Below, in pieces: positions 22,383 through 31,342 of a stretch of 64,000 nucleotides of DNA. Made by a program: the position numbers and the translations under genes. Under the pieces are notes generated by a model, which was not told the DNA's origin, did not search any database, and saw only the letters and a program-made list of their open reading frames with translations. The stretch lies in the NCBI RefSeq assembly GCF_003814875.1, contig NZ_RKQF01000001.1, forward strand, positions 7,440,001-7,504,000. Reading direction: 5' to 3'. The stretch's first letter is position 1. Each line of letters begins with the position of its first letter. The DNA is from Streptomyces sp. Ag109_O5-1 (GTDB lineage Bacteria; Actinomycetota; Actinomycetes; Streptomycetales; Streptomycetaceae).

Positions 22383-23048
22383 ATGGAGTGCACTACATGC
22401 ATGCCGAGAAAGTCCTGGGATCTTCCGTTCCTGGCGGAGCCCCAGGAATTAGCGGCTCTACGACGCGTCCTACGTATCCATCTGGCCATGTGGGGGTTGC
22501 CTGACATCACCCCTGCCGCTTTGCTCTGCGTCAGCGAGCTCGTCGCGAACGTGATCAGCCACGTTGGCTGCGGAACCCCCACCACCCTCGCCGTCTCCAT
22601 GAACGGCAGCCACCTGCGTCTGGAAGTCCACGACCCCGACACTCGCGCTCTGCCGACACTGCTCCATGCAGACCTGGAAGCTGAAGCCGGTAGGGGAATG
22701 GCACTCATTGATGCCACGGCCGACCGTTGGGGCGTCGAACTCCGTGCCGATCGGAAGGTGACGTGGTGTGAGCTGGACGCGGGCTTGTCGTCTGTCTGTA
22801 TTCACATGGCGCGCTCCCCGGTCACCGGAGTCGAAGAACTGCTCAACAGCTACAGAGCGAAGAAGGCGCCGAACGCCACGGGCTCGGAATCTGAACCGCT
22901 GGCACTGACCATGGCGGAGGAAGCAGCGATCGACATCATCGCCGACCTCCTCCGCTGGATGCAGGCGCGTGGCCGTGACGCGGATGACGTGCTCGACCAA
23001 GCCCAGACACACTTTGAAGCGGAGACCGAGAACGTCACCCGCTGGTGA
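22383..23048 (+). CDS. GHKL ATP-binding (anti-sigma kinase-like) protein
   Basis: A 221-residue protein. Residues about 20-140 fit the HATPase_c_2 fold of RsbW/SpoIIAB-like proteins: LLCVSELVANVISHVG carries the N-box E-x-x-x-N, VHDPDTRALP a degenerate G1 box, and EAGRGMALIDATADRWGV the G2 box. Residues about 165-221 are an extra helical tail (AAIDIIADLLRWMQARGRDADDVLDQAQTHFEAE). In Streptomyces such proteins accompany WhiJ-type regulators. It may bind ATP and a partner; whether it is a kinase is unknown. Its 3' end overlaps the convergent helicase gene by 14 bp. Confidence 0.8.
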   Translation: MECTTCMPRKSWDLPFLAEPQELAALRRVLRIHLAMWGLPDITPAALLCVSELVANVISHVGCGTPTTLAVSMNGSHLRLEVHDPDTRALPTLLHADLEAEAGRGMALIDATADRWGVELRADRKVTWCELDAGLSSVCIHMARSPVTGVEELLNSYRAKKAPNATGSESEPLALTMAEEAAIDIIADLLRWMQARGRDADDVLDQAQTHFEAETENVTRW

Positions 23049-26000
23049 TCGCGGCCGAGTACGACCACACATCGGCGGGAAGTTCATGCTGTAGATCCCA
23101 GGTGATCGCCATGGGCTTGCTGCCGGTGTGCTTCTCGTACGTGGCCGGACCTAGAAGCATCCAAGGCTCGGACTTGCCGATGCTATTGCGCTTGTAGCGG
23201 CGGAGGAAGAGCAGGACATGGCTTCCTTGCTCAGCGTGTTGCTGGTAGCGCAAACCGGTCGCGGAGTTCTCGGGGGTGGTGCTTTGGGACTCCCAGTGGA
23301 ACAGGGTTGGGCTGAGGGCGTAGTCCCGGTACCGGACGGTGGGAGAGAAGTCCCGTTCGTTCTTCTCCAGGGTGATGAGGAGGGCGTCGGTCTTGAGCTC
23401 TTCCACCCAGCGCACACCTTGTCCGAAGTCCCTGGGCATCTGACCGCCCAACTGGGCGATTCCCAAGGCTGAGAGGATCTCGGAGCGGTTGTAGGAGCTG
23501 TGGATCTTCAGGGGGACGTGGGCGAGCGGGCCGTCCAGAGGGAGGGGAAGGTGGTCAGCCTCTTCGAGGGCGTACGACAGGACCTGCTGGAGTTCGTCAC
23601 GGAACACGTGCTGGCTGCGCAATGCCGCGAGGCCCTCGCGGTAGCTGGAGAAACCGCCGGCGTTGTCCCAGAGGTTGAAGAAGAGCATGCGGGCGTACCC
23701 CTGCTCTTCCGGGAGCAGCGCGTTGTAGTCGGGGGCGTCGTCTGCGAGTAGTCGGAGGTACGACTGGATGCGGTCCGGATCGTCGACATGTAGGAAGGCG
23801 TGGACGCGCTTGAGGAGTTCCGCCTCGCCCGCGGGCGCCTCCTCATCGATGAGGCCAGCCTTGCGCAGCACCTTGGTCCAGGAGTTGTCGCTCTTGTAGA
23901 CCTCTTGGATATTGCGTCGGCTCTCGCGGAGGTAGTCCGCCAGCCGCGGGGTGCTGTAGTCCTTGGCCTCCTTGGCCAGCGTGGTGATGGTGGCCTTGAG
24001 CTGAGTGCGGATGTTGTCGAGGATCAGGTCTTTGGACTTGCCCTCCAGGATGATCTGGCAGCCGGACGGTAGCTGGGGGAAGCCCTGCTCGATGCTGTCT
24101 ACGAGGCGGTTGCGAGAGAGATTGGTCAGGGCCCGGAACTGCTCTTCGAAGCGGAACTCGGCTCGGTGCTGACCGATGAAGTCGAGCACGGTAAGGACAG
24201 GTTTGTTCGGTGTGCGGCGCAGGCCACGGCCTAGTTGTTGGAGGAAGACGGTCGCGCTGTTGGTGGGGCGCAACAGGAGCAGTGTGTCGACGTCGGGGAT
24301 GTCTAGTCCCTCGTTGAAGAGGTCGACAGAGAAGATCACCTGGATACGACCTGCTTTGAGATCGCCCAGTGTCTGCTCGCGTACCTCAGGTCTGGAGTCG
24401 CTGTCGAGGGCTGCGGCTTGGAACCCTGCTTCCCGGAAGCACTGCGCCATGAAGTGGGCATGGGCCTTGGACACGCAGAATCCGAGGGCCCGCATGGCGG
24501 CCGGAGAAGAGATTTTGTCCTTGACCTGTTTGATGACGATGCGGGCGCGAGCCTCGTCACCTGTGTAGAGCTGTCCGAGCTGATCGCGGTCGTAGGTACC
24601 CGAACGCCAGTCAAGGCGCGTCAGATCCGTCCCATCGGGGAGCCCGAAGTAGTGGAACGGACACAGTAGGTCATTCTCCAGTGCCTCCCACAGCCGGAGC
24701 TCTGCTGCGATCCGTCCATCGAAGAACTCGTCCTGCACATTGCGGCCGTCCATCCGCTCCGGAGTTGCAGTGAGTCCCAAGAGCTGGTCCGGCTCGAAGT
24801 GCTCGATGATGCGTCGATACGTCTCAGCGGTGGCGTGATGGAACTCATCGATGACGATGACGTCAAAGTGCCCTGGGTCGAGTTGCTCCAGTCGCTGGAG
24901 GTTGAGCGATTGGACGCTGGCGAATACGTGCGTCCACTCGCGAGGCTCCTTGCCGCTATGAAGCAGTTCCCCGAAGGAGGCGTTGTCGAGCACCTCTCGG
25001 TACGTCCGCAGCGACTGCTTCAGAATTTCCTTGCGGTGGGCAACGAAGAGTAGACGGGGAAGCTTGCCGCGCTGCTGGTCACGCATCCTTCGGTAGTCCA
25101 AGGCGGCCATGACAGTCTTGCCTGTGCCCGTAGCCGCTACGAGGAGATTCCGGCCGCGGCCACGGATCTCCCGTTCGACGTGGAGGCGCTCCAGCATGTC
25201 CTTCTGGTGCGGGAGGGGATGGACCTCAAGGCCGGAGAGGCTGATCTTGAGGTCCTCTGTCGTACCGGTGCCGCTGGCCTGCGCGAGGGCGTTTGCGAGC
25301 CGCTCACCGTCGTGATCGGGGTCGTACGACTCGAACGCTGCGTCGGCCCAGTAGGCGTCGAAGGTCGCCTCGAACTTGTCGAGCACCCTGGGGGTGGAGA
25401 CGGAGGATAGCCGTACGTTCCACTCCAAGCCGTCGAGCAAGGCGGCCCTGGACAGGTTAGAGCTGCCCACGTACGCGGTGTCGAAGCCGGTGTTACGGCG
25501 GAACAGCCAGGCCTTCGCATGCAAACGCGTCGACCTGATCTCGTAGTTGACCTTCACCTCAGCACCGAACTCGCGCACCAGCCGGTCCAAGGCATTGCGG
25601 TCCGTGGCACCGATATAGGTGGTCGTGATGACTCGGATCGGAACCCCGCGTTCCTTCGCCGAGCGGAGGGAGTCCTCAAGGACCCTTATCCCGTACCACT
25701 TCACGAAGGCGCACAGCAGATCGATGCGATCGGAGGTAGCGAGCTCTGCCCGCAACTCCGCTCCCAGGCTCGGGTCATCGGGTGCGTTGGTGATGAGCAC
25801 GGTCTCCGACAGGGGAGTCAGGGGTCGGATCGCGTAGACGCCGGGAGTCTCCTGTTCCGCCAGGGCAAGGAGCTGTCGCGGACCATCGACGATGGCCGTC
25901 ACCGACCCGTCCACATCCGGATCCGGCACGCTGCTGACGAGCGCCTGCATGATCTCGTTGGCCGCGTTGACCTGCTTGTCATGGGGCAGTTGGCTCAGCC

Positions 26001-26184
26001 GGCGTCCTACGGCTTCCCCGATGAAGCGGGCCAGAACGTGCGGAGACGACTCGGCGCTGACCTCCATCTGGATTGGCTTCCAGCCGGAAGCGTTGAGCTG
26101 ATCAATCTGTGCCTGCATCCCTTCGGTGATGAGCTCCTCGTATACACCTGCGACAGGCTGTGACAGATCCCCTGACTGAACCAC
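23035..26184 (-). CDS. PLD-DEAD/DEAH helicase-DUF3427 protein
   Basis: A 1049-residue protein with three parts. Residues about 140-290 are a phospholipase-D-like nuclease domain with HAK at 222-224 and SSN at 241-243 (one HxK motif, so it would act as a dimer). Residues about 320-720 are a superfamily 2 helicase: Walker A AATGTGKT near 350-357, DEFH at 446-449, LTATP near 471-475, and motif VI QQLGRGLRR. The C terminus resembles DUF3427 (EEADHLPLPLDGPLAHVPLKIHSSYNRSEILSALG). Such proteins are thought to translocate on nucleic acid and cleave it and are frequent in restriction or defence loci. It is divergent, 120 bp away, from an SRA-HNH endonuclease gene. The start is a GTG at 26184. Confidence 0.85.
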   Translation of the reverse strand: MVQSGDLSQPVAGVYEELITEGMQAQIDQLNASGWKPIQMEVSAESSPHVLARFIGEAVGRRLSQLPHDKQVNAANEIMQALVSSVPDPDVDGSVTAIVDGPRQLLALAEQETPGVYAIRPLTPLSETVLITNAPDDPSLGAELRAELATSDRIDLLCAFVKWYGIRVLEDSLRSAKERGVPIRVITTTYIGATDRNALDRLVREFGAEVKVNYEIRSTRLHAKAWLFRRNTGFDTAYVGSSNLSRAALLDGLEWNVRLSSVSTPRVLDKFEATFDAYWADAAFESYDPDHDGERLANALAQASGTGTTEDLKISLSGLEVHPLPHQKDMLERLHVEREIRGRGRNLLVAATGTGKTVMAALDYRRMRDQQRGKLPRLLFVAHRKEILKQSLRTYREVLDNASFGELLHSGKEPREWTHVFASVQSLNLQRLEQLDPGHFDVIVIDEFHHATAETYRRIIEHFEPDQLLGLTATPERMDGRNVQDEFFDGRIAAELRLWEALENDLLCPFHYFGLPDGTDLTRLDWRSGTYDRDQLGQLYTGDEARARIVIKQVKDKISSPAAMRALGFCVSKAHAHFMAQCFREAGFQAAALDSDSRPEVREQTLGDLKAGRIQVIFSVDLFNEGLDIPDVDTLLLLRPTNSATVFLQQLGRGLRRTPNKPVLTVLDFIGQHRAEFRFEEQFRALTNLSRNRLVDSIEQGFPQLPSGCQIILEGKSKDLILDNIRTQLKATITTLAKEAKDYSTPRLADYLRESRRNIQEVYKSDNSWTKVLRKAGLIDEEAPAGEAELLKRVHAFLHVDDPDRIQSYLRLLADDAPDYNALLPEEQGYARMLFFNLWDNAGGFSSYREGLAALRSQHVFRDELQQVLSYALEEADHLPLPLDGPLAHVPLKIHSSYNRSEILSALGIAQLGGQMPRDFGQGVRWVEELKTDALLITLEKNERDFSPTVRYRDYALSPTLFHWESQSTTPENSATGLRYQQHAEQGSHVLLFLRRYKRNSIGKSEPWMLLGPATYEKHTGSKPMAITWDLQHELPADVWSYSAAITSG

Positions 26185-26304
26185 GTCGGTCCCCCTCGAT
26201 CGCTCGCTTCGCCTTGACCAGTTCTAACAGGGGCCACTGACAGGCGCGGGCTGAGTCCTCGCACGGCATCGGAACGATCCGATGGCGAAAGTCATGTGAC
26301 ATAA

Positions 26305-27384
26305 GTGATCGCCTTCGGACAGTATGGTGCGATGGGACAGCAGGCCATCGGTCACATAGACGGCGTCGTACCTGGTGAGGTCTTCTCCTCGCGCATGGAG
26401 ATGAAGAACGCCAACCTGCACAGCGACGTGAGGCGGGGCATCTCGCGGCTGAAGGACTCGGACAGCAGCTACGTCGCTGATGCCATCGTGCTCAACGGAG
26501 GCTACGAAGACGACGACGATGACTGGACCTCGGTTAAGTACACGGGTGCGTCGCCGGACGACGAAAAGGACGGCACCAAGCTTCTGAAGAGTCAGTCCTG
26601 GGAGTATCGGGACAATGCGGCGCTCAAGCTGAGCTTCGATCGCGGATATCCGATTCGCATCTTCCGAGGACCTAAAGGCGATCGACGATACTCGCTGCCC
26701 AACAGCTACCGGTACGACGGCCTGTATAAGATCACGGCCGCACATGACGCCACAGCGAAGTCGCCGGCTCCTGATGGCACGCCAATCACCATCTGCCAGT
26801 TCATCTTGGAACGCCTGCCTGACCCAGAGCAGGAACTCACCCCTGCTGAGCGCCAGATCGCTGAGGTGCTGGTACAGCAGGAGGAACTGCTGGACGTTGA
26901 GGCGACGACTGTCGATGACGAGAGCGGTGGAACAACCTCTGCCGAGGACGGGGAAGCAAAGCCCCCTGCTACCCGGGTCTCTCGCGTACAGCGCATTGTG
27001 CGTGACCCCGCCACGGTGCGGCGAATCAAGGCGCTGTATGACCATGAATGTCAGTTGTGCGGCCTGCGCTTGGTCGGCCCCGATGGAAAGCCGTACAGCG
27101 AGGGTGCTCACATCAAGCCTCTAGGCAAGCCGCACAACGGCCCAGACGTGGAGCGCAACATCCTCTGCCTGTGCCCCAACTGCCATGTCCGATTGGACAT
27201 TGGGGCAGTGCTCATTGAGGAGGATTGGTTGATCGTCGTGCGCACCGGCATGTTCGGAGAGAACCTGCGGACTAAGCTCAAAATGCATCGGCGACACAAA
27301 GTGCACCAGGAGTATGTCGAATACCACCGGGAATGGTGGATATCCCATGGCCCGAGGCATGAGCCCACCGAGTCGGCGATGTAG
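26305..27384 (+). CDS. YDG/SRA-HNH modification-dependent endonuclease
   Basis: A 359-residue protein. Residues about 15-170 match the YDG/SRA fold that flips modified cytosines: FGHI-like GHIDGVVPGEVFSSRMEMKNANLH, DAIVLNGGYEDDDDD, YRYDGLYKI. A Glu/Thr-rich linker (about 175-225) leads to a C-terminal HNH nuclease with CQLCG (Cys249, Cys252), EGAHIKPLGKPHNGPD with His269, N285, and CPNCH (Cys290, Cys293). This is the domain order of type IV restriction enzymes that cut 5-methyl- or hydroxymethylcytosine DNA, though without the sulfur-binding domain of ScoMcrA. The GTG at 26305 or ATG at 26332 could be the start. Its composition is less GC-rich than the backbone. It would protect against phage with modified DNA. 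Confidence 0.85.
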   Translation: MIAFGQYGAMGQQAIGHIDGVVPGEVFSSRMEMKNANLHSDVRRGISRLKDSDSSYVADAIVLNGGYEDDDDDWTSVKYTGASPDDEKDGTKLLKSQSWEYRDNAALKLSFDRGYPIRIFRGPKGDRRYSLPNSYRYDGLYKITAAHDATAKSPAPDGTPITICQFILERLPDPEQELTPAERQIAEVLVQQEELLDVEATTVDDESGGTTSAEDGEAKPPATRVSRVQRIVRDPATVRRIKALYDHECQLCGLRLVGPDGKPYSEGAHIKPLGKPHNGPDVERNILCLCPNCHVRLDIGAVLIEEDWLIVVRTGMFGENLRTKLKMHRRHKVHQEYVEYHREWWISHGPRHEPTESAM

Positions 27385-27533
27385 AGAAGCCGGTATGCAG
27401 TTGATGCGCGCCGAATGAATCGCTCGTAGTGGCCGTGGGCGGCGGCCACTACGGCGCGGGAATCTTCCTTGCCCACAACCCCGGGACGCTGCTAGCTAGT
27501 CTCCTATTTCGATACCTCGGCTGAGTAGACGGG

Positions 27534-29138
27534 TCACCCGGAGAGATACTCCATAACGGCAGCCGTGGCAATATTCATCATCTGGCGGGACCGCACGGGA
27601 CCCACCCCTTTTGCCTGTTGAAAATCAGTCTCAGAGGCTGCAAGAATTTTTCCAACGGTATCGAACCCGAGCTGTTTCAGGCGACCGCGAGCGAAGGCCG
27701 TCATGTCTAGCTCATCAACGGTTCTGTCGAGCTGAGATTTAATGAACTCCTGGCGCTCCGCATCCATTTTTTCTACATCGAGCCGCGCGATGCTTTCGTA
27801 GAGTTCATGGTTTGCACCAAACTCCACCATACGCTTAATCGATATGGACCCGCGTAGCCAATTTGTTGCGGTGACAGGATCTGCCTCAGGGGCAGTGCGA
27901 GTCCCTACGTTCAGCATGTATCGGGTTCCGGTAAGTCCCCGTGTGGCGACGAGACCGCTTCCAGCTTCGTGAAGGATTCCGCTGTAGCAGAGAAGGCGTA
28001 GGGCTTCCTTTACGGCAGCTGGAGCATCACGATGAATCCACAAGAATATTCGCTTATCGGGTTCCTCGCTTTGCCGCTGATTCTTTCGCAGCATTGGAAT
28101 CACGTGCTGCTGGAGAAAGTCGCGACCCCAATCGATTACGGCTCGATGCCCAATGTATCTATCGCCGAGTGCAGAGTGCTCGCTCCATATAGTGTCACGA
28201 TAATACTCTTTCATGACACGCTGAGCATTGCTTGTAGTGAGAGTTGAAGCAGCTGACACGGTTTTGAGTAGAGTTCGAGGATTTCCGCTAGATGCGAACG
28301 CTAGTGCGTCAAAAACCGCTCCGTGCCGATTGATCGAAGCTTCCAAATTGGGATCTTGGCGAATTACGATTTCGCGCATGGCGCTCAGATGGCTTGTATC
28401 GAGTATGTTCCGGTTTACGTTGATCAATTCTGCGTCATGACTCAACTGGAAAGAGTCGCCAAAATATGTCACACCCGGATAAACGGCCGCTTTCACTGAG
28501 AGGTATGGGCTTCGTAGATCACGCATTACAGTGAAGAACTGGCGCTGTTGCTCAGGTATGAACACGTGAGCCGCTTCGTCGATTAGTAGAACTATTCGAT
28601 TCACACCTGCTTGATCACACAAGTCCTCGACCGCATCTTTGATTCTTTCCGGGTCGATTCCAGATTCGGTTTCTATCGGGGCAGATTCGTTTTTCCATGC
28701 ATCTTCTAGATTTGTCCACAGAGTTTCAAGGTGGGACGCGGTAGTGTCGTCGCTCTGCCCGCTGGAAAGCATTGCGAAGACACTGCTTTGGCTTTGCAAA
28801 AGGCCCTGTTTTCTCGCCTCTCGAATGATTCTGTCGCATATTTTGGCGAGCATCCAGTGCTTGAAGCGCTCTGAATCCGATGTCTGGAGGAGTCCGGCCT
28901 TGTTGAAGGTGACGTAAACGGCAAGCGTTTTGGTCTTGGCGAAGTCGTCGCTCATCTCCTTCTGTGCAACCTTCAGGAGGAAGGACTTTCCTACGCCTCG
29001 GGCACCCTGCAGTACCACTGTCTTTCTGCCCTTCAGGGCGTTAATCGTCTGTCGGTCGAAATCTGTTTCGACGAAATATTTCTCGACATCCTCAAGGGTG
29101 AGATCCTCTGTGCGGAAGTGGAGTTCGCTCGTCGTCAT
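27534..29138 (-). CDS. P-loop ATPase with C-terminal helix-hairpin-helix (defence-like)
   Basis: A 534-residue protein. Walker A is GARGVGKS (45-52), Walker B is IVLLIDEAAH with Asp187-Glu188, and the fold reads like the ORC/Cdc6-related STAND/AAA ATPases found as sensors or regulators in bacterial defence operons. The C-terminal ~55 residues (LKQLGFDTVGKILAASETDFQQAKGVGPVRSRQMMNIA) look like tandem helix-hairpin-helix DNA-binding motifs. Codon use is markedly AT-richer than all neighbours, indicating recent transfer. Its ATG overlaps the stop of the HEPN-like gene as ATGA, so the two are coupled. The combination suggests DNA sensing plus nucleotide hydrolysis; the actual activity is unknown. 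Confidence 0.75.
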   Translation of the reverse strand: MTTSELHFRTEDLTLEDVEKYFVETDFDRQTINALKGRKTVVLQGARGVGKSFLLKVAQKEMSDDFAKTKTLAVYVTFNKAGLLQTSDSERFKHWMLAKICDRIIREARKQGLLQSQSSVFAMLSSGQSDDTTASHLETLWTNLEDAWKNESAPIETESGIDPERIKDAVEDLCDQAGVNRIVLLIDEAAHVFIPEQQRQFFTVMRDLRSPYLSVKAAVYPGVTYFGDSFQLSHDAELINVNRNILDTSHLSAMREIVIRQDPNLEASINRHGAVFDALAFASSGNPRTLLKTVSAASTLTTSNAQRVMKEYYRDTIWSEHSALGDRYIGHRAVIDWGRDFLQQHVIPMLRKNQRQSEEPDKRIFLWIHRDAPAAVKEALRLLCYSGILHEAGSGLVATRGLTGTRYMLNVGTRTAPEADPVTATNWLRGSISIKRMVEFGANHELYESIARLDVEKMDAERQEFIKSQLDRTVDELDMTAFARGRLKQLGFDTVGKILAASETDFQQAKGVGPVRSRQMMNIATAAVMEYLSG

Positions 29139-29884
29139 GATGGCCGCACCTCGAGGGGAAGTTGCAGTAGTCTTCTTACGGATATTAGATGGGAAAAATG
29201 ATCCTCAAGAGAACCCTCGATGGTAGATTTACCTGATTGTGGAAGGTCCTTGTAATACCTGACCATGAGGCAGTGCAGTGTTGTGGTGAGAGTTTTTTCT
29301 GCGGTAGAGAGCCACTCATTAGTTATGTCTTCGCGGTATGAGATGTCGGTAGGTAGGAGTTGGGATGTGGAGACTTTTCCATGGATGTACTCCGAGCACC
29401 TCCTGTAAGCCTGCCTAAGGTCGTCAAGTACCACGTCTTTCTCGTCCATTGCTTCTGGGCAGAATTCTTTGAGAAATGGAGAAGAGTATAGACCTTCATC
29501 CTTTGATGTAATTGAAGACCAGCTGATATCCAGAATTCCGCTCACCCATTGGCGGCGTTTGAATTCGTGGGCGCTTAGGTAGATGGCGCCAACTGTGACT
29601 TCAAGAAATGATCTCAGGCTAGAAAATGCCTGACGATAAAGGCCACTCATTGCCGCGTAGAAAGCTAGTCCAAAGTCGCGGTGTGCGGACCTTAGTTGCT
29701 GAGATTCTGGGTGTGTACTGAGCACTTCAAGCCACACGGCTAGATCGGCTTCGAGGTGTAGAACCCGGTTTATTTCGGCTTCGTTCGACCTCGTTGCTTG
29801 AACGATATGTTCCACGCATGACTTGTGTAGCTTGAGCATCGTATTTTCGACGCTCGAAGCGCTTTCGGTGCTTCGCTGCGACAC
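29135..29884 (-). CDS. HEPN-like helical protein coupled to ATPase
   Basis: A 249-residue, mostly helical protein. The segment AYRRCSEYIHGKVS places Arg162 five residues before His168, matching the R-x(4-6)-H motif of HEPN ribonucleases. An upstream SGLYRQAFSSLRSFLEVTVGAIYL helix is reminiscent of AbiU2/DUF5677-like HEPN folds. HEPN proteins often serve as toxic RNases kept in check by an ATPase or antitoxin. The GTG at 29884 has GGGGGAG five bases upstream and is preferred to the GTG at 29890. It is the first gene of the AT-rich pair and begins 11 bp after the stop of the high-GC SEC-C gene. The HEPN call rests on one motif and the helical pattern. Confidence 0.6.
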   Translation of the reverse strand: MSQRSTESASSVENTMLKLHKSCVEHIVQATRSNEAEINRVLHLEADLAVWLEVLSTHPESQQLRSAHRDFGLAFYAAMSGLYRQAFSSLRSFLEVTVGAIYLSAHEFKRRQWVSGILDISWSSITSKDEGLYSSPFLKEFCPEAMDEKDVVLDDLRQAYRRCSEYIHGKVSTSQLLPTDISYREDITNEWLSTAEKTLTTTLHCLMVRYYKDLPQSGKSTIEGSLEDHFSHLISVRRLLQLPLEVRPS

Positions 29885-29895
29885 GTTCACTCCCC

Positions 29896-30912
29896 CTATA
29901 GTGCCGCCCCGTGACACGCGTCGTATGGCTGGTCCTGGCCGCACCAGCAATCCGCGCTCCGCTGCGGAGGCCAAGCCACCGCCCGCCCCCGCGCAGCCAA
30001 CGTCGTCGCATACTGCGGCAGCAGGGTCGGGTCCCCCGGGGACGAGCTCTCCGACGCCGCGAACGCCTCGTACGACGGGACCGTGCCCGTCACGATTCCC
30101 AGGTTCGGCGTGCCGGAGGCCGACAGCTCGCGGAGCGAGGACTCTATGGTCGCGAGGTGGTCGGGATGGGACGGGTACTCCGTCGCCAGGTCCGGGTACG
30201 CCGACAGGAGTTCCGTCAGTTCGGCCGCCGGCCAGTGCAGGACCGCCACCGGGAACGGGCGGGAGAGGGCCTCGCGGTAGGCGCCCAGTTCTGCCTGGAG
30301 GCGGGAGATCTCCGCCTCCAGCTCCGCCGGGTTGTCGGATCCCAGGGACCAGACGCGCTTCGGGTCGTGGAGTTCGTCCAGGGAGACCGAGGACGAGTGG
30401 AGGGTGTCGGCGCGGGCGTCCCAGTCGTCGTGGGGGAGGCCCAGCATGCGGCGGACCCGGTGGCGGCCGAACAGCACCGGATGCGTGGCGTAGGGGGGTT
30501 CCGGGACGTCCGTCAGGAGGAGCGTCGCCGCCTCCGTGAACGTGTCGTGCGCCGCCTCGAGTTCGTCGTGGGACTCCAGGGACTCGGCGATGATCACCCA
30601 GGGGGCCGGGTCGCGTGGGGCGGTGGTTCGGAGACCGTCGATGATCGCGCGTGCCTCTGCCTCGTGGTCGTACTCCCACAGGTTCGACGCCTTCAGGGCG
30701 CGGACCAGAGGCGCGTTCTCCAGCTTGTCCGGTGTGGAGAGCAGTCGGTCGTAGAGCGCGGTCGCGGCGGGGCGGGCGTCGGCCAGTTCGAGGTGGGCCG
30801 CGGCCTGGAGGAGAAGGGCCTCGGCGTCCTCGGGGTAGAGGGCGGCGGTCCGCTCCAGGCGTGCCGCTTCGGCGGTGTGGTCGACGTTCTCGGCAGGCGT
30901 GTCGGGGCGCAT
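29896..30912 (-). CDS. TPR-like protein with C-terminal SEC-C motif
   Basis: A 338-residue protein. The N-terminal ~130 residues form helical TPR-like repeats (AARLERTAALYPEDAEALLLQAAAHLELADARPAATALYDRLL). The C terminus CWCGQDQPYDACHG is a SEC-C zinc motif (CxC-x8-CH), as at the end of SecA. Proteins of this type are common in Streptomyces; a role in protein or ribosome binding is guessed from the motif. The ATG at 30912 (MRPDTPAENVD) is preferred to 30942. It is divergent from the DUF1905 gene and marks the return of high-GC backbone sequence. Confidence 0.8.
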   Translation of the reverse strand: MRPDTPAENVDHTAEAARLERTAALYPEDAEALLLQAAAHLELADARPAATALYDRLLSTPDKLENAPLVRALKASNLWEYDHEAEARAIIDGLRTTAPRDPAPWVIIAESLESHDELEAAHDTFTEAATLLLTDVPEPPYATHPVLFGRHRVRRMLGLPHDDWDARADTLHSSSVSLDELHDPKRVWSLGSDNPAELEAEISRLQAELGAYREALSRPFPVAVLHWPAAELTELLSAYPDLATEYPSHPDHLATIESSLRELSASGTPNLGIVTGTVPSYEAFAASESSSPGDPTLLPQYATTLAARGRAVAWPPQRSADCWCGQDQPYDACHGAAL

Positions 30913-30988
30913 GAACGACACCGTACTGCCCGGCGGTGACAAACGAGAGATAGAGATAGGGGGCAGTCGATGAGAGGGGAGTCGTTCC

Positions 30989-31279
30989 GTGGAGTTCGAG
31001 TTCGGTGGGCGTGTGGTGGAGTGGCGGGGGCCCGCTCCCTACTACTTCGTGCCCGTGCCCGAGGAGGAGTCCGAGGAGATTCGGGCCGTTGCAGCGATGG
31101 CCTCGTACGGGTGGGGGGTCATTCCCGTCGAGGCGACGGTGGGTGGGGTGGTCTTCGAGACCTCCCTGTTTCCCAAGGACGGCGGGTACCTGCTGCCGCT
31201 CAAGAGCGCGGTGCGCAAGCCGCAGGGGTTGGTGGCGGGGGACGAGGTGCGGGTGGAGATGAGGGTTCGGCTGCAGTAG
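30989..31279 (+). CDS. DUF1905-domain protein
   Basis: A 96-residue protein reading MEFEFGGRVVEWRGPAPYYFVPVPEEESEEIR, the DUF1905 opening, and VGGVVFETSLFPKDGGYLLPLKSAVRKPQGLVAGDEVRVEMRV. The family is a small beta-barrel of unknown biochemical role, sometimes fused to YdeI-like domains. The GTG at 30989 is preceded by GAGGGGAG. It is monocistronic and closed by a perfect hairpin that overlaps its stop codon. Confidence 0.88.
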   Translation: MEFEFGGRVVEWRGPAPYYFVPVPEEESEEIRAVAAMASYGWGVIPVEATVGGVVFETSLFPKDGGYLLPLKSAVRKPQGLVAGDEVRVEMRVRLQ

Positions 31280-31315
31280 GGGAAGGGATACGGCGGGAGC
31301 CGTATCCCTTCCCCT
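31278..31315. terminator. Bidirectional hairpin with GGGA tetraloop
   Basis: Perfect 17-bp arms (31278-31294 and 31299-31315, starting AGGGGAAGGGATACGGC) surround a GGGA loop between convergent genes. The left arm includes the end of the DUF1905 stop codon. Confidence 0.9.
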
Positions 31316-31342
31316 GCCTCCGCTGGTCGTTTCCAGCGCTGG

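Noticed and set aside
29823..30939. Plus-strand frames over the SEC-C gene
   Set aside because: They translate to Pro/Arg- or Gly/Arg-rich low-complexity sequence, whereas the minus strand encodes a recognisable TPR and SEC-C protein.
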